Assembly (NCBI RefSeq): GCF_900100535.1
Contig: NZ_FNDG01000017.1
Location: 79,257-143,256, forward strand
Direction of reading: 5' to 3'
DNA: 64,000 nt
Source of the DNA: Phytopseudomonas flavescens
GTDB lineage: Bacteria; Pseudomonadota; Gammaproteobacteria; Pseudomonadales; Pseudomonadaceae
The position numbers were made by a program, and so were the translations under genes. Each line of letters begins with the position of its first letter. The stretch's first letter is position 1. Below, piece after piece: positions 26,480 to 35,492 of the stretch. The notes beneath the pieces are model-generated. The model was not told the origin of the DNA, did no database searches, and saw only the letters and a list, made by a program, of their open reading frames with translations.

Positions 26480-27601
26480 TTGATCGTCTTCCGATATTTG
26501 TCCCGAGAGGTGCTGGTTACCTTGAGTGCGGTCAGCGCCGTGCTGCTGGTGATCATCATGAGTGGCCGCTTCATCAAGTACCTGGCCCAGGCGGCCCAGG
26601 GAATACTCGATCCGGGCGTGCTGTTTCTGATCATGGGCTTTCGTCTGCCCGGCTTCCTGCAACTGATCCTGCCACTAGGGCTGTTCCTGGGCTTTCTGCT
26701 GGCCTATGGGCGCCTGTACCTGGACAGCGAGATGACCGTGCTGTCGGCGACCGGCATGAGCCAGCAGCGGCTGTTCGTCTACAGCCTGGCACCGGCGGCC
26801 GTGGTGGCCCTGCTGGTCGCCTGGTTGAGCATGGGACTGGCTCCCCAGGGCGTTGCCCAGGTGGCGAAGATCTTCAACGAGCAGGACGCGTTGACCGAAT
26901 TCGATACCCTGGTCCCCGGGCGTTTCCAGTCCATGCGCAACGGTTCCCGGGTTACTTACACGCAGGAACTGTCGGAAGACCGCACCGAGCTGGGCGGCAT
27001 CTTCATTTCCGACAAGCGCCTGTCCCGTGCCGGTGACAAGGAGCGCGGCATTACCGTACTGGTGGCCGAGAACGGTCGCCAGGAGGTGCAGGCCGATGGC
27101 AGTCGCTACCTGATCCTGGAAAACGGCTACCGCTATGATGGCAACCCCGGCCAGGCCGATTACCGGGTGGTGCAGTACGACACTTACGGCGTGCTGCTGC
27201 CCAAGCCCTCGGTAGCCGCGGACATCAGCGAGCGTGAAGCCATTCCCACCTCGCAACTGCTGGGCAGCGACGAACCACGCCTGCAGTCGGAGCTGCAATG
27301 GCGTCTATCCATTCCGCTGCTGGTGTTCATCGTCACCCTGATGGCGGTGCCGCTGTCGCGCGTCAATCCCCGCCAGGGGCGCTTTCTCAAACTGCTGCCG
27401 GCGATTCTGCTGTACATGGCCTATCTCGGTTTACTGGTGGCGGCGCGCAGTGCCCTGGACAAGGGGCGTATACCGCCAGCAGTGGGCCTGTGGGGGGTGC
27501 ACCTGTTGTTCCTGCTGATCGGTCTGGTCCTGCTTTACTGGGAGCCGCTGCGTCTGAAGCTGGCAAGCCGCCGTATGGTACGGGAGATCGCTCGTGGTTA
27601 A
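26480..27601 (+). CDS. lptF: LPS export permease LptF
   Basis: 373 residues, one of the two membrane subunits of the LptB2FG ABC transporter that extracts lipopolysaccharide from the inner membrane. Six membrane helices flank a periplasmic beta-jellyroll domain (about 130-260). The start codon is TTG at 26480; the protein then begins IVFRYLSREVL as in other pseudomonads, and GGAG lies seven bases upstream at 26469-26472. The 3' end overlaps lptG by eight bases. Confidence 0.95.
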   Translation: MIVFRYLSREVLVTLSAVSAVLLVIIMSGRFIKYLAQAAQGILDPGVLFLIMGFRLPGFLQLILPLGLFLGFLLAYGRLYLDSEMTVLSATGMSQQRLFVYSLAPAAVVALLVAWLSMGLAPQGVAQVAKIFNEQDALTEFDTLVPGRFQSMRNGSRVTYTQELSEDRTELGGIFISDKRLSRAGDKERGITVLVAENGRQEVQADGSRYLILENGYRYDGNPGQADYRVVQYDTYGVLLPKPSVAADISEREAIPTSQLLGSDEPRLQSELQWRLSIPLLVFIVTLMAVPLSRVNPRQGRFLKLLPAILLYMAYLGLLVAARSALDKGRIPPAVGLWGVHLLFLLIGLVLLYWEPLRLKLASRRMVREIARG

Positions 27602-28655
27602 GCTGGATCGTTACATTGGCGTTCAGGTGCTGTTCGCCATCCTGGCGGTGCTCGGCATCATCGTCGGCCTCGCGCTGCTGTTCGCCTTCATCGATGAGCT
27701 GGGCGACATAGAAGGCAATTACGGTCTGGGCGATGCCTTGTGGTACGTCTTCCTTACAGCACCGCGACGCGTCTACGACATGCTGCCCATGGCGGCGTTG
27801 GTGGGTTGTCTGATCGGCCTGGGCACCCTGGCCAGCAACAGCGAACTGACCATCATGCGGGCCGCCGGTGTGTCCATCGGCCGTATCGTCTGGGGCGTCA
27901 TGAAGCCGATGCTGGCGCTGATGCTGGTCGGCATCCTGATTGGTGAGTACGTTGCGCCCTGGAGCGAGAATCAGGCCCAGGCAGGCCGGGCCATGGCGCA
28001 AGGCGCAGGCGAAGCGCAAACCGCCAAGCGTGGCATGTGGCACCGTCAGGGACAGGAGTTCGTGCACATCAACGCGGTTCAGCCCAATGGCGTGTTGTTC
28101 GGCGTGACGCGTTACCTGTTCGACGGCCAGCGTCGGCTGGAGTCGTCCAGCTTCGCTCGTCGTGCGAGCTACGAAGGCAGTTACTGGCAGCTTGAGGATG
28201 TCGCGACCACTCGGTTCCACGAACGCAGTACCGAGGTGGTCAAGGTACCGAGCGAGCGCTGGGACATCGAGCTCAATCCGCAACTGCTCGGCACCGTGGT
28301 GCTGGAGCCGGAGGCGCTGTCGATCAGCGGCTTGTGGCGCTACATCCACTACCTCAAGGAGCAGGGGCTGAACAACGGTAGCTATTGGCTGGCTTTCTGG
28401 ACCAAGGTCCTGCAGCCGCTGGTTACTGCCGCACTGGTGCTGATGGCCATCTCGTTCGTCTTCGGCCCGCTACGTTCGGTGACCCTCGGGCAGCGTGTGT
28501 TCACCGGTGTGCTGGTCGGTTTCGTATTCCGTATCGCCCAGGATCTGCTCGGCCCCTCGAGCCTGGTATTCGGTTTTTCGCCACTGTTCGCGGTGCTGAT
28601 TCCCGCGGGCATCTGCGCACTGGCGGGTTTCTGGCTGTTGCGCCGGGCCGGCTGA
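27594..28655 (+). CDS. lptG: LPS export permease LptG
   Basis: 353 residues, partner of LptF. The N-terminus VKLDRYIGVQVL starts from GTG at 27594, inside the last codons of lptF. Family marks are FIDELGDIEGNY and LPMAALVGCLIGLG in the first third. Six helices and a periplasmic domain as in LptF. Overlap of eight bases implies coupled synthesis in equal amounts. Confidence 0.95.
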   Translation: MVKLDRYIGVQVLFAILAVLGIIVGLALLFAFIDELGDIEGNYGLGDALWYVFLTAPRRVYDMLPMAALVGCLIGLGTLASNSELTIMRAAGVSIGRIVWGVMKPMLALMLVGILIGEYVAPWSENQAQAGRAMAQGAGEAQTAKRGMWHRQGQEFVHINAVQPNGVLFGVTRYLFDGQRRLESSSFARRASYEGSYWQLEDVATTRFHERSTEVVKVPSERWDIELNPQLLGTVVLEPEALSISGLWRYIHYLKEQGLNNGSYWLAFWTKVLQPLVTAALVLMAISFVFGPLRSVTLGQRVFTGVLVGFVFRIAQDLLGPSSLVFGFSPLFAVLIPAGICALAGFWLLRRAG

Positions 28656-28722
28656 TCGGTCGGGTGGCTGCGCCAGCGGCTTCGGGCTGGGCACGCGCTG
28701 CTGTCGTTGGGCGGTGTTTCTG

Positions 28723-29217
28723 TTATTTGCGGTGTGCATTCTTCGGAAGCCGCACGACAACGCTGGCTGAGTAGTGGTCATGCCAGGTGCGTTTGCGTTT
28801 GTCCAAGAGCACCCACAGGTAGCCCAGTCCCAGGGCCAGCCACGAAACAATCGCGATCATGAAGCGCAGCAATGCCTGCCACAGACTGATCGCGGTACCG
28901 TCTGCATTCTGTACGCGTATACCCCAGACCTGCATGCCCAGTGTCTGGCCTTTATGCGTCCAGAACTTGGCGAAGAAACCGAACAGGGTGAACATCAGCA
29001 AGGTCGAGAGCAGTGGGTCGCCGTCCAGGACTCCCGCTTCCGACCATTCACGTAGCTGCGCCTCGCCGTAAATGGCCATTTGAATCAGCTTGTAGACGAA
29101 GGTCGCGACGATCAGCAAAGCGATGCACAGAAAACCGTCATACAGGATCGCGGCCAGGCGACGGCCCAGGCCGGCTGCTGGAAAATCGCCCTGTGGGCGC
29201 AATGCGTGTTTCGACAT
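28723..29217 (-). CDS. RDD-family membrane protein
   Basis: 164 residues with three or four membrane helices. The RDD motif is seen as RRLAAILYDGFLC near the first helix and WTHKGQTLGMQVWGIRV, RFMIAIVSWLALGLGYLW further on. The family is of unknown or varied function (some members are cation antiporters). Converges with lptG, 67 bases away. The same gene next to lptFG is common in pseudomonads. Confidence 0.85.
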   Translation of the reverse strand: MSKHALRPQGDFPAAGLGRRLAAILYDGFLCIALLIVATFVYKLIQMAIYGEAQLREWSEAGVLDGDPLLSTLLMFTLFGFFAKFWTHKGQTLGMQVWGIRVQNADGTAISLWQALLRFMIAIVSWLALGLGYLWVLLDKRKRTWHDHYSASVVVRLPKNAHRK

Positions 29218-29269
29218 GAAGAGCTCGCGCTGGCTGCAAGAATGATCGGCGATGCTAAATGACAGGCAT

Positions 29270-29302
29270 AAAAAAACCCCTGATATGCATCAGGGGTTTT
29301 TA
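29270..29302. terminator. Bidirectional terminator between csp and the RDD gene
   Basis: A-rich run, ACCCCTGAT, loop ATGC, ATCAGGGGT, T-run: a symmetric stem with A-run on one side and T-run on the other. It lies 10 bases past the cold-shock gene stop and can serve that gene on the minus strand. Confidence 0.85.
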
Positions 29303-29312
29303 AAGCAGCGGC

Positions 29313-29525
29313 TTATTCCTGGACTTGAACCTGGTCAGCCTGCATGCCTTTTTGACCTTGTACAGCGACGAAGCTAACTTTCTGGCCTTCTTTCAGGCTC
29401 TTGAAGCCGTTACCTTCGATAGCGCGGAAGTGTACGAACAGATCCGGACCGCTTTCTGGAGTGATAAAACCAAAACCTTTCTCGTCGTTAAACCACTTGA
29501 CGGTACCGTTCTGACGATTCGACAT
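29313..29525 (-). CDS. Cold-shock-domain protein (CspA family)
   Basis: 70 residues, one cold-shock OB fold that binds single-stranded RNA. RNP1 is KGFGFI (about 16-21) and RNP2 is LFVHF (about 29-33). The ribosome site AAGGAAAAGAG precedes the ATG. The upstream region on this strand is gene-free for several hundred bases, so a long leader, as in cspA mRNAs, is possible. Which of the several Pseudomonas csp genes it corresponds to is not clear. Confidence 0.93.
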   Translation of the reverse strand: MSNRQNGTVKWFNDEKGFGFITPESGPDLFVHFRAIEGNGFKSLKEGQKVSFVAVQGQKGMQADQVQVQE

Positions 29526-29782
29526 GTCTCTTTTCCTTGGAACTAGAGTTGATGACAGCCTCCATGTGTAGAGGACTGAAGACTGGTTGCAAGGAGTGTT
29601 GGAAGTCGAACGGGATGTAGCGGATCTTGAACGATCTACTGCATCAGGTCACGATTCTCGGCGACCCATGCAAACACAGTGACTGAACTCTACGCTAACT
29701 CTGGAGCAAATGCCAACCCCTCGGGCACGCATAATCCCACGCAGGATTCGTGAGGCTTTGAGGCGAGTTCCAAGTTGGTTTT

Positions 29783-29905
29783 TATAATGGCTAATTGATT
29801 GCGCGAAGAGGCATCGCGCAGCACAGCTTTGGTGCGAACTGTTACAAGCAGGTAACAGTTGAAGGATATAGGGTGCCCAAGGGGAGACTCTCCCCAAAGC
29901 GGGCA
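29783..29905 (+). ncRNA. Candidate structured RNA behind a TATAAT box
   Basis: TATAAT (29783-29788) is followed by three perfect stems: GCGCGA/TCGCGC (29801-29806 with 29814-29819), AACTGTTAC/GTAACAGTT (29837-29845 with 29852-29860, 6-base loop), and GGGGA/TCCCC (29881-29885 with 29891-29895) nested inside GCCC/GGGC (29875-29878 with 29901-29904). No open frame explains the symmetry. There is no T-run after the last stem and the -35 (TTGAGG at 29758, spacer 19) is poor, so this is only a candidate. Confidence 0.3.
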
Positions 29906-30068
29906 GCATTGTGCACATTAAGGCAGTTACGTGCAAGCTGTGGATTACCTCATTGTTACGGTATTGCCATCTGTACGGCTTGGGGCAGAAAACGGCTGTT
30001 GCGTGATACTGTTTACGCCTTTTCTCCGGTGGGGAGACAGCAGGCGTGGCGTCATATAGGCAACTTTC

Positions 30069-30251
30069 GTGGTGCTGCGCACCTACATTGTGGGGATCTT
30101 TCCTAACGACCTGGTGATCACCCGGCTGATCGGGGTAATGCTGCTGGAGCAGGGCGACGAGTGCTGCCTGAGGCGGCGCTACACGCAGTTGGAGGTCTTG
30201 GAGGCGGTCAGCGATAATCCGCAGGCCAAGCTGTCGGCCGTGACCAACTAA
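30069..30251 (+). pseudogene. Relic of an IS256-family transposase C-terminus
   Basis: The 60-residue frame reads ...GIFPNDLVITRLIGVMLLEQGDE...RRYTQLEVLEAVSDNP..., closely like the end of IS256-family transposases (FPND-x-A-x-I-R-L-x-G-A-x-L-L-E-Q-x-D-E-W). The preceding three quarters of the transposase, including the DDE residues, are absent. It is a dead remnant. Confidence 0.55.
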
Positions 30252-30521
30252 GCGGCGAACTCAGTGGCCAAGGCCATGTTGAGTTACACCACTTCTAGGG
30301 ACACGATCCTTATCAACACCCCCCGCGATGGGGTATCGAAGCCGTGATGATCAACCGGCGCTCGATGGCATTTCTGGATGCCAGTGCTGCGTTATTAAGC
30401 GCGCAGGCAATTGAGGTTTGCCAACGGCCAGTGATGCAGGTAACCACCCTTTATGGGAGCTTTCTACACCACTGGTGCCGTAAGCACTCCAACCTCAGGC
30501 CAATATGGGTAACGCCGCTGC

Positions 30522-32435
30522 TTAGACTTTGAATCGGTTGGTCATCTCTTGCAGGCGGGCACTAATGCGCGCCAGTTCCACACTCGATGAGGCAGTCTCC
30601 TCGCTGGCTGCTGCTGTTTGCACGGAAATGTCACGCACGCTGGTCACGCTCCTACTGATTTCTTCGCCAGCACTGGTTTGCTGTTCTACCGCGCATGCAA
30701 TCTGCTCATTCATCGACTCGATGGTCCTGATCGAGTCGGTGATGCTTCGCAACGCGGCGCCGGCCTCCCGGGACAACGACACACTGCTGTCAGTCACCAA
30801 GATGTTCTGTTCCAGAACGCCTGCCATGCGGTCTGTGCTGCTGTGCAGGCCGCTAATCAAATGGGCGATTTCGTCCGTGGAGGTTCGAGTGCGCTGTGCC
30901 AGGCCACGAACCTCGTCGGCGACCACGGCGAATCCTCGACCGGCTTCTCCGGCTCGGGCCGCTTCAATGGCGGCATTGAGGGCGAGCAGGTTGGTCTGCT
31001 CGGCGACGGCCTTGATGACATCAAGTACGCCACCGATGCTTTCCGCGTCAGTGCGCAGGCTGGTCATTGCCATCTTGGTGGTTTCCATTTCAGCAGCAAG
31101 AAGTTCTATCTGTGAGACTGCCTTGGTCACCACTTCATCACCTTGCAAGGCTTTCTGGCTGGCTTCGAGGGCGGTGCGAGACGCCTGTGCTGCGTTGCGC
31201 GAGACTTCCTGGCTCGTGGCGGTCATCTCGTGCATGGCCGTGGCAATCTGATCGGTTTCGACCGTTTGTGCATTGACCCCTGCACTGGTCTGTTCGGTAA
31301 CTGCGGAAAGCTCTTCGGCTGCGCTGGCAACCTGGACAATGCCATCTTTTACATCGCCGATCAGGGCACGCAAACCAGCGGTCATGCGCTGCATGCTATC
31401 TTGTAGCATCCCCAGCTCATCACGCCTCGACACCACTGCCTGGTAAGTGAAGTCGCCATTGGCGACCTCTTCCGCGATCCTCACCGTCTCCTTGAGCGGA
31501 GCGACGATGGAGCGCGAGATAAGCCAGCCAGCCAGTGCGCTGGTGACCAGCGCCAATGTCATCCAGAGCATCAGCATCTGAAACGCACTGGCGATGTCGG
31601 TGACACGCGACGCTTGCTGGATGCTGGTCATCTTGTCGGTGACCGCAAACAGGCTTGCGATCGACCGCGTTATTCCGGTCTGGGCCTCATCCGCCCGGGC
31701 TTGCATGCTGGCGACGGTTTGCAAGTGTTTTTTATAGTCGCTCAGTGCGCTATTGAGGTTTTCGACCTTATCCTGCGGCAATGAGGTCGATGTGAGGCCA
31801 TTGACCTGATTCACCATGTCGTCCATGGTTCTGCGAACAGCATCCAGTGATTCTTGGCTGGGCGATGCGGTGTAGCTGCGGAAGCTCACGCGCATTCTTT
31901 GAAAAGCCAAAAGTGCCTGCGTCATCTGCTGCCGTGCGACGAAGCTGCCGCTGTCTCCGTTGGCATTTTCAGACAGTTCTTCCAATAGCTTCCCTGTCAT
32001 CTCCGCTAATGAGGTGGCGGCGTTGCGTGCTGCCTCGCGTTCGCTAGTGGCCGTTACGGCTTGCGTATAAAACTGGCGGTAACCGACAAGCGTAGTGGCA
32101 ACCTCCTGCAGCAGCTCCTTGTTGGTGGGGCTGTCGAAGTGAGGGGTGATGGACTTTAGCTTGTTGTCGAGGGTGTCGATGGCGTCAAGCCATTTCGCAG
32201 CCTGGGCCTGGCTGGCAGTGAGGGAGTACACGAGGCGTTCGATACGCATATCACGAGTCAGCAGGCTGATGCTCGAAATGTCCTCCATGCGCTCACTACG
32301 ATCGCGCAGGGAGTCGATGGCACTCCAGCCGGTATAGGCGATCAGGAACATCATGACCACAAGAAGAGAGAAACCGTATAGCAACTTGGCGCGTACGCTG
32401 ATGTTGCCCATAAAACCTGGTGAGTGACTGAGCAT
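30522..32435 (-). CDS. Methyl-accepting chemotaxis protein
   Basis: 637 residues. First membrane helix about 18-37, a helical periplasmic sensor domain (about 40-285, 4HB type), second helix about 287-308, HAMP domain about 310-360, then the cytoplasmic signalling domain with the tip AAIEAARAGEAGRGFAVVADEVRGLAQR. The tip is followed by TRTSTDEI, as is common in Pseudomonas receptors. No C-terminal CheR-binding pentapeptide is visible. I chose the ATG at 32435; the frame is open back to 32681 but the extra part is rich in Pro/Thr and has no family match; 32411 is another option. The ligand is unknown. Confidence 0.9.
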   Translation of the reverse strand: MLSHSPGFMGNISVRAKLLYGFSLLVVMMFLIAYTGWSAIDSLRDRSERMEDISSISLLTRDMRIERLVYSLTASQAQAAKWLDAIDTLDNKLKSITPHFDSPTNKELLQEVATTLVGYRQFYTQAVTATSEREAARNAATSLAEMTGKLLEELSENANGDSGSFVARQQMTQALLAFQRMRVSFRSYTASPSQESLDAVRRTMDDMVNQVNGLTSTSLPQDKVENLNSALSDYKKHLQTVASMQARADEAQTGITRSIASLFAVTDKMTSIQQASRVTDIASAFQMLMLWMTLALVTSALAGWLISRSIVAPLKETVRIAEEVANGDFTYQAVVSRRDELGMLQDSMQRMTAGLRALIGDVKDGIVQVASAAEELSAVTEQTSAGVNAQTVETDQIATAMHEMTATSQEVSRNAAQASRTALEASQKALQGDEVVTKAVSQIELLAAEMETTKMAMTSLRTDAESIGGVLDVIKAVAEQTNLLALNAAIEAARAGEAGRGFAVVADEVRGLAQRTRTSTDEIAHLISGLHSSTDRMAGVLEQNILVTDSSVSLSREAGAALRSITDSIRTIESMNEQIACAVEQQTSAGEEISRSVTSVRDISVQTAAASEETASSSVELARISARLQEMTNRFKV

Positions 32436-33034
32436 CTGGATTACCTGGAAGGGGATCGTGGGTGTTGGGGCGGGAGTACAGCTGGCGGTAATCCCTGAAG
32501 CCGGTTTCGAGGTTGAGCCGGGCTGTGTTTGTTTTGTTCGCCTGAGGTTAGCTGCTAGCCAAGCGCAACGGATGTCGACGCTTGCAACTGCCGGGCACAC
32601 CTCGAACCACTTCAAATGAATCGGTGATGGAGCCAGGTGCGATTTGTAGAGAAGTCTGTATGAACGCTTTCTTTGCAGCAATTAGAATTTTGTAATGGGC
32701 CCACAAGGCTGGCTATATCGTTAGTGCGCAATATTTTAGTTTTCGATAATACTTCTCGCCATCTTTTGGAATGGAGCCGAATGGGGCGCACGTGCCAGCT
32801 ACGACGCTGGTTCGCCGGTAGGAATCGGGAGGAGGCTGCCAAGATGACGATTGCTTGCGCTTATGAGCCAAATGGCGCGGAGTGGCCGGGCAGGTGTGTG
32901 TGCTTGAAAGGAAGATTCATGCGGCGCGTTCCCTCGACAAGGCGGGGGGCTCTTCGTAGTCGCCTTCTCGCGGTTGCGCTGGCGGGGCCACGGTTTCATG
33001 GATCGAGCCGTTACGCCCGTTTTACGCCAGACAT
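32436..33034. other. Intergenic region between the chemoreceptor gene and tRNA-Leu
   Basis: No gene supported. A 168-codon plus-strand frame (32673-33179) crosses it but runs through the tRNA gene, so it is not real. Promoter of the chemoreceptor should lie at about 32450-32700 on the minus strand; I found no good sigma-70 or FliA match. Confidence 0.45.
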
Positions 33035-33064
33035 AAAAAAGGCCTTGATTTATCAAGGCCTTTC
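33035..33064 (-). terminator. Terminator after tRNA-Leu
   Basis: GGCCTTGAT (33041-33049) pairs with ATCAAGGCC (33052-33060); on the minus strand the stem is followed by six T residues. It lies 15 bases past the tRNA 3' end. Confidence 0.85.
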
Positions 33065-33074
33065 TTCAGAAATA

Positions 33075-33159
33075 TGGTGCCCCGGGGGAGACTCGAACTC
33101 CCACTTCTTTCGAAAACGGATTTTGAATCCGCCGCGTCTACCGGTTCCGCCACCGGGGC
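33075..33159 (-). tRNA. tRNA-Leu (anticodon CAA)
   Basis: 85 nucleotides including an encoded CCA end (33077-33075). The acceptor stem GCCCCGG pairs with CCGGGGC, the T-arm is GGGAGTTCGAGTCTCCC, and a long variable arm (class II) is present. The anticodon loop reads TTCAAAA, giving CAA, which reads the UUG codon. The gene stands alone, followed by its own terminator. Confidence 0.97.
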
Positions 33160-33273
33160 ACAATGGCGGCGCAGTATAGGGAGCAAGTAGCCGTTGGTCA
33201 ATGCACTTGCGTGGTCACCGTGTGGGAATTCCGGTAAGCTGCTCCGCCCTGCAAGACGACACCTTTTTCCACC

Positions 33274-34323
33274 ATGCGCGTTACGGACTTTCATTTTGAT
33301 CTGCCCGATGAGCAGATTGCCCGCCACCCTCTCGCCGAACGTCGTGCCAGCCGTCTGCTGATCCTCGATGGCGCCAGTGGCGCGCTCGCTCATCGGCATT
33401 TCGCCGACCTGCTCGAGTACCTGCGTCCAGGTGACCTGATGGTGTTCAACAACACCCGTGTGATTCCGGCGCGGCTGTTCGGTCAGAAGGCGTCGGGTGG
33501 CAAGCTGGAAGTGCTGATCGAGCGCGTGCTCGACGAGCATCGGGTGCTGGCCCATGTACGTGCCAGCAAGTCGCCCAAGCCAGGCACGACGATTCTCATC
33601 GAGGGTGGCGCCCAGGCGCAGATGCTGGCGCGCCACGATGCGCTGTTCGAGCTGCGTTTCGACGAGGCGGTGCTGCCGCTGCTGGAGCGCGTCGGGCACA
33701 TGCCGCTGCCTCCTTATATAGACCGAGCCGACGAAGCCTCTGATCGCGAGCGTTATCAGACCGTCTATGCCCGGCACGCCGGGGCGGTGGCCGCTCCCAC
33801 GGCGGGCCTGCATTTCGACCGCGAGCTGCTGGCCGCCATTGCCGAGAAGGGAGTCGAATCGGCGTTCGTCACCCTGCATGTCGGGGCGGGTACCTTCCAG
33901 CCGGTGCGCGTCGAGCGTATCGAGGATCACGTGATGCACAGCGAGTGGCTGCAGGTGGAGGCGACGGTGGTCGATGCCGTGGCTGCTTGCCGAGCGCGTG
34001 GTGGGCGAGTGGTCGCGGTGGGTACCACCAGCGTCCGTGCACTGGAAAGCGCGGCGCGTGATGGTGAGTTGCGGCCCTTCAGTGGCGACACCGACATTTT
34101 CATCTATCCCGGTCGGCCGTTGCATGTGGTCGATGCCCTGGTGACCAATTTCCATTTGCCCGAATCGACCCTGCTGATGTTGGTGTCGGCGTTCGCCGGT
34201 TATGCGGAAACCATGGCGGCCTACGCTCAGGCGGTGGCCGATGGGTATCGCTTCTTCAGTTATGGCGACGCCATGTTCATCACCCGTAATCCCGCACCGC
34301 GCGGGCCCGAGGAACACCTATGA
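33274..34323 (+). CDS. queA: S-adenosylmethionine:tRNA ribosyltransferase-isomerase
   Basis: 349 residues. QueA moves the ribosyl part of SAM to preQ1 in tRNA, forming epoxyqueuosine. The N-terminus MRVTDFHFDLPDEQIA and the blocks PGDLMVFNNTRVIPARL, AAPTAGLHF and TNFHLPESTLLMLVSAFAG are standard. It is followed directly by tgt, the enzyme acting one step earlier; the tgt ATG overlaps its stop. Confidence 0.97.
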   Translation: MRVTDFHFDLPDEQIARHPLAERRASRLLILDGASGALAHRHFADLLEYLRPGDLMVFNNTRVIPARLFGQKASGGKLEVLIERVLDEHRVLAHVRASKSPKPGTTILIEGGAQAQMLARHDALFELRFDEAVLPLLERVGHMPLPPYIDRADEASDRERYQTVYARHAGAVAAPTAGLHFDRELLAAIAEKGVESAFVTLHVGAGTFQPVRVERIEDHVMHSEWLQVEATVVDAVAACRARGGRVVAVGTTSVRALESAARDGELRPFSGDTDIFIYPGRPLHVVDALVTNFHLPESTLLMLVSAFAGYAETMAAYAQAVADGYRFFSYGDAMFITRNPAPRGPEEHL

Positions 34324-35456
34324 CGCGCAGTTGCCGCATGTCCTTCGAGCTGCTGGCCACCGACGGCAAGGCCCGCCGTGGGCGCCTGACTTTCCCCCGT
34401 GGTGTGGTCGAGACCCCGGCCTTCATGCCAGTCGGCACCTACGGCACGGTCAAGGGCATGTTGCCGCGCGACATCGAAGCCATCGGTGCGCAGATCATCC
34501 TCGGCAATACCTTTCACCTGTGGTTGCGCCCTGGCACCGAAGTCATCAAGCGCCATGGCGATCTACATGACTTCATGCAGTGGCAGGGGCCGATCCTCAC
34601 CGATTCCGGCGGTTTCCAGGTGTTCAGCCTGGGGGCGATGCGCAAGATCAAGGAGGAGGGCGTGACCTTCGCCTCGCCGGTCGATGGCGCCAAGGTGTTC
34701 ATGGGCCCCGAAGAGTCGATGCAGGTACAGCGCGATCTGGGTTCGGACATCGTGATGATTTTCGACGAGTGCACGCCGTATCCCGCCGAGTTCGATGTGG
34801 CCAAGACCTCCATGGAGCTGTCGCTGCGCTGGGCCAAGCGCTCCAAGGTCGCCCATGGCGACAGCACCGCGGCGCTGTTCGGCATCGTTCAGGGTGGCAT
34901 GCACGAGTCGCTGCGCATGCGTTCGCTGGAAGGCTTGAGTGAGCTGGATTTCGACGGCCTGGCCATCGGCGGATTGTCGGTCGGCGAACCGAAGGAAGAG
35001 ATGATCAAGGTGCTGGATTATCTGCCAGTGCAGATGCCCAGCGACAAGCCGCGTTACCTGATGGGTGTCGGCAAGCCGGAAGATCTGGTCGAAGGCGTGC
35101 GCCGTGGTGTGGACATGTTCGACTGCGTAATGCCAACTCGCAATGCGCGCAACGGCCACCTGTTCATCGACACCGGCGTGCTGAAAATCCGCAATGCGTT
35201 TCATCGTCACGATGACTCGCCGCTGGATCCGACCTGCGACTGTTACACCTGCAAACACTTCTCGCGCGCCTATCTGCACCATTTGGATAAGTGCGGCGAA
35301 ATGCTCGGCAGCATGTTGAATACAATCCACAACTTGCGTCATTACCAGCGTCTTATGGCTGGTTTGCGCGAGGCAATTCAACAGGGTACATTGGCCGCCT
35401 TTGTCGATGCCTTCTATGCCCGGCGCGGTCTGCCAACGCCGCCGCTGGATTGCTGA
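34320..35456 (+). CDS. tgt: tRNA-guanine transglycosylase
   Basis: 378 residues from the ATG at 34320, which overlaps the queA stop (ATGA) and has GAGGA upstream at 34309-34313. An internal ATG at 34338 starts MSFELLATDGKARRGRL, the N-terminus usual in homologues (372 residues), so that start is also likely. The enzyme exchanges guanine-34 for preQ1. The catalytic segment DSGGFQVFSLG (about 98-108) and the zinc site CDCYTCKHFSRAYLHH (about 308-323) are intact. Confidence 0.96.
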   Translation: MTRSCRMSFELLATDGKARRGRLTFPRGVVETPAFMPVGTYGTVKGMLPRDIEAIGAQIILGNTFHLWLRPGTEVIKRHGDLHDFMQWQGPILTDSGGFQVFSLGAMRKIKEEGVTFASPVDGAKVFMGPEESMQVQRDLGSDIVMIFDECTPYPAEFDVAKTSMELSLRWAKRSKVAHGDSTAALFGIVQGGMHESLRMRSLEGLSELDFDGLAIGGLSVGEPKEEMIKVLDYLPVQMPSDKPRYLMGVGKPEDLVEGVRRGVDMFDCVMPTRNARNGHLFIDTGVLKIRNAFHRHDDSPLDPTCDCYTCKHFSRAYLHHLDKCGEMLGSMLNTIHNLRHYQRLMAGLREAIQQGTLAAFVDAFYARRGLPTPPLDC

Positions 35457-35492
35457 TTCGATGGCTAAAAGATCTTTCAACAGGAGTATCAA

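Larger units (their letters stand above)
29526..30521. other. Gene-poor region with relics
   Basis: About 1 kb between the cold-shock gene and the chemoreceptor gene without a convincing intact gene. Its composition is more AT-rich than the core. It holds a promoter-like TATAAT at 29783-29788 followed by consecutive hairpins (annotated separately) and the tail of an IS256-type transposase (30069-30251). The rest (30260-30521) shows no recognised coding or structural signal. Confidence 0.5.

Noticed and set aside
29795..30106. A 103-codon plus-strand frame
   Set aside because: It covers the three hairpins and has odd composition (many Cys, Arg, His); no ribosome site. The hairpins explain the sequence better.
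32600..32660. Possible FliA promoter for the chemoreceptor gene on the minus strand
   Set aside because: The best match (ACCGATTC for GCCGATAA, no TAAA at the right distance) is too poor.
32673..33179. A 168-codon frame with a GGAGGAGG-like site at an internal ATG near 32844
   Set aside because: It reads straight through the tRNA-Leu gene and its terminator and has no similarity to known proteins.
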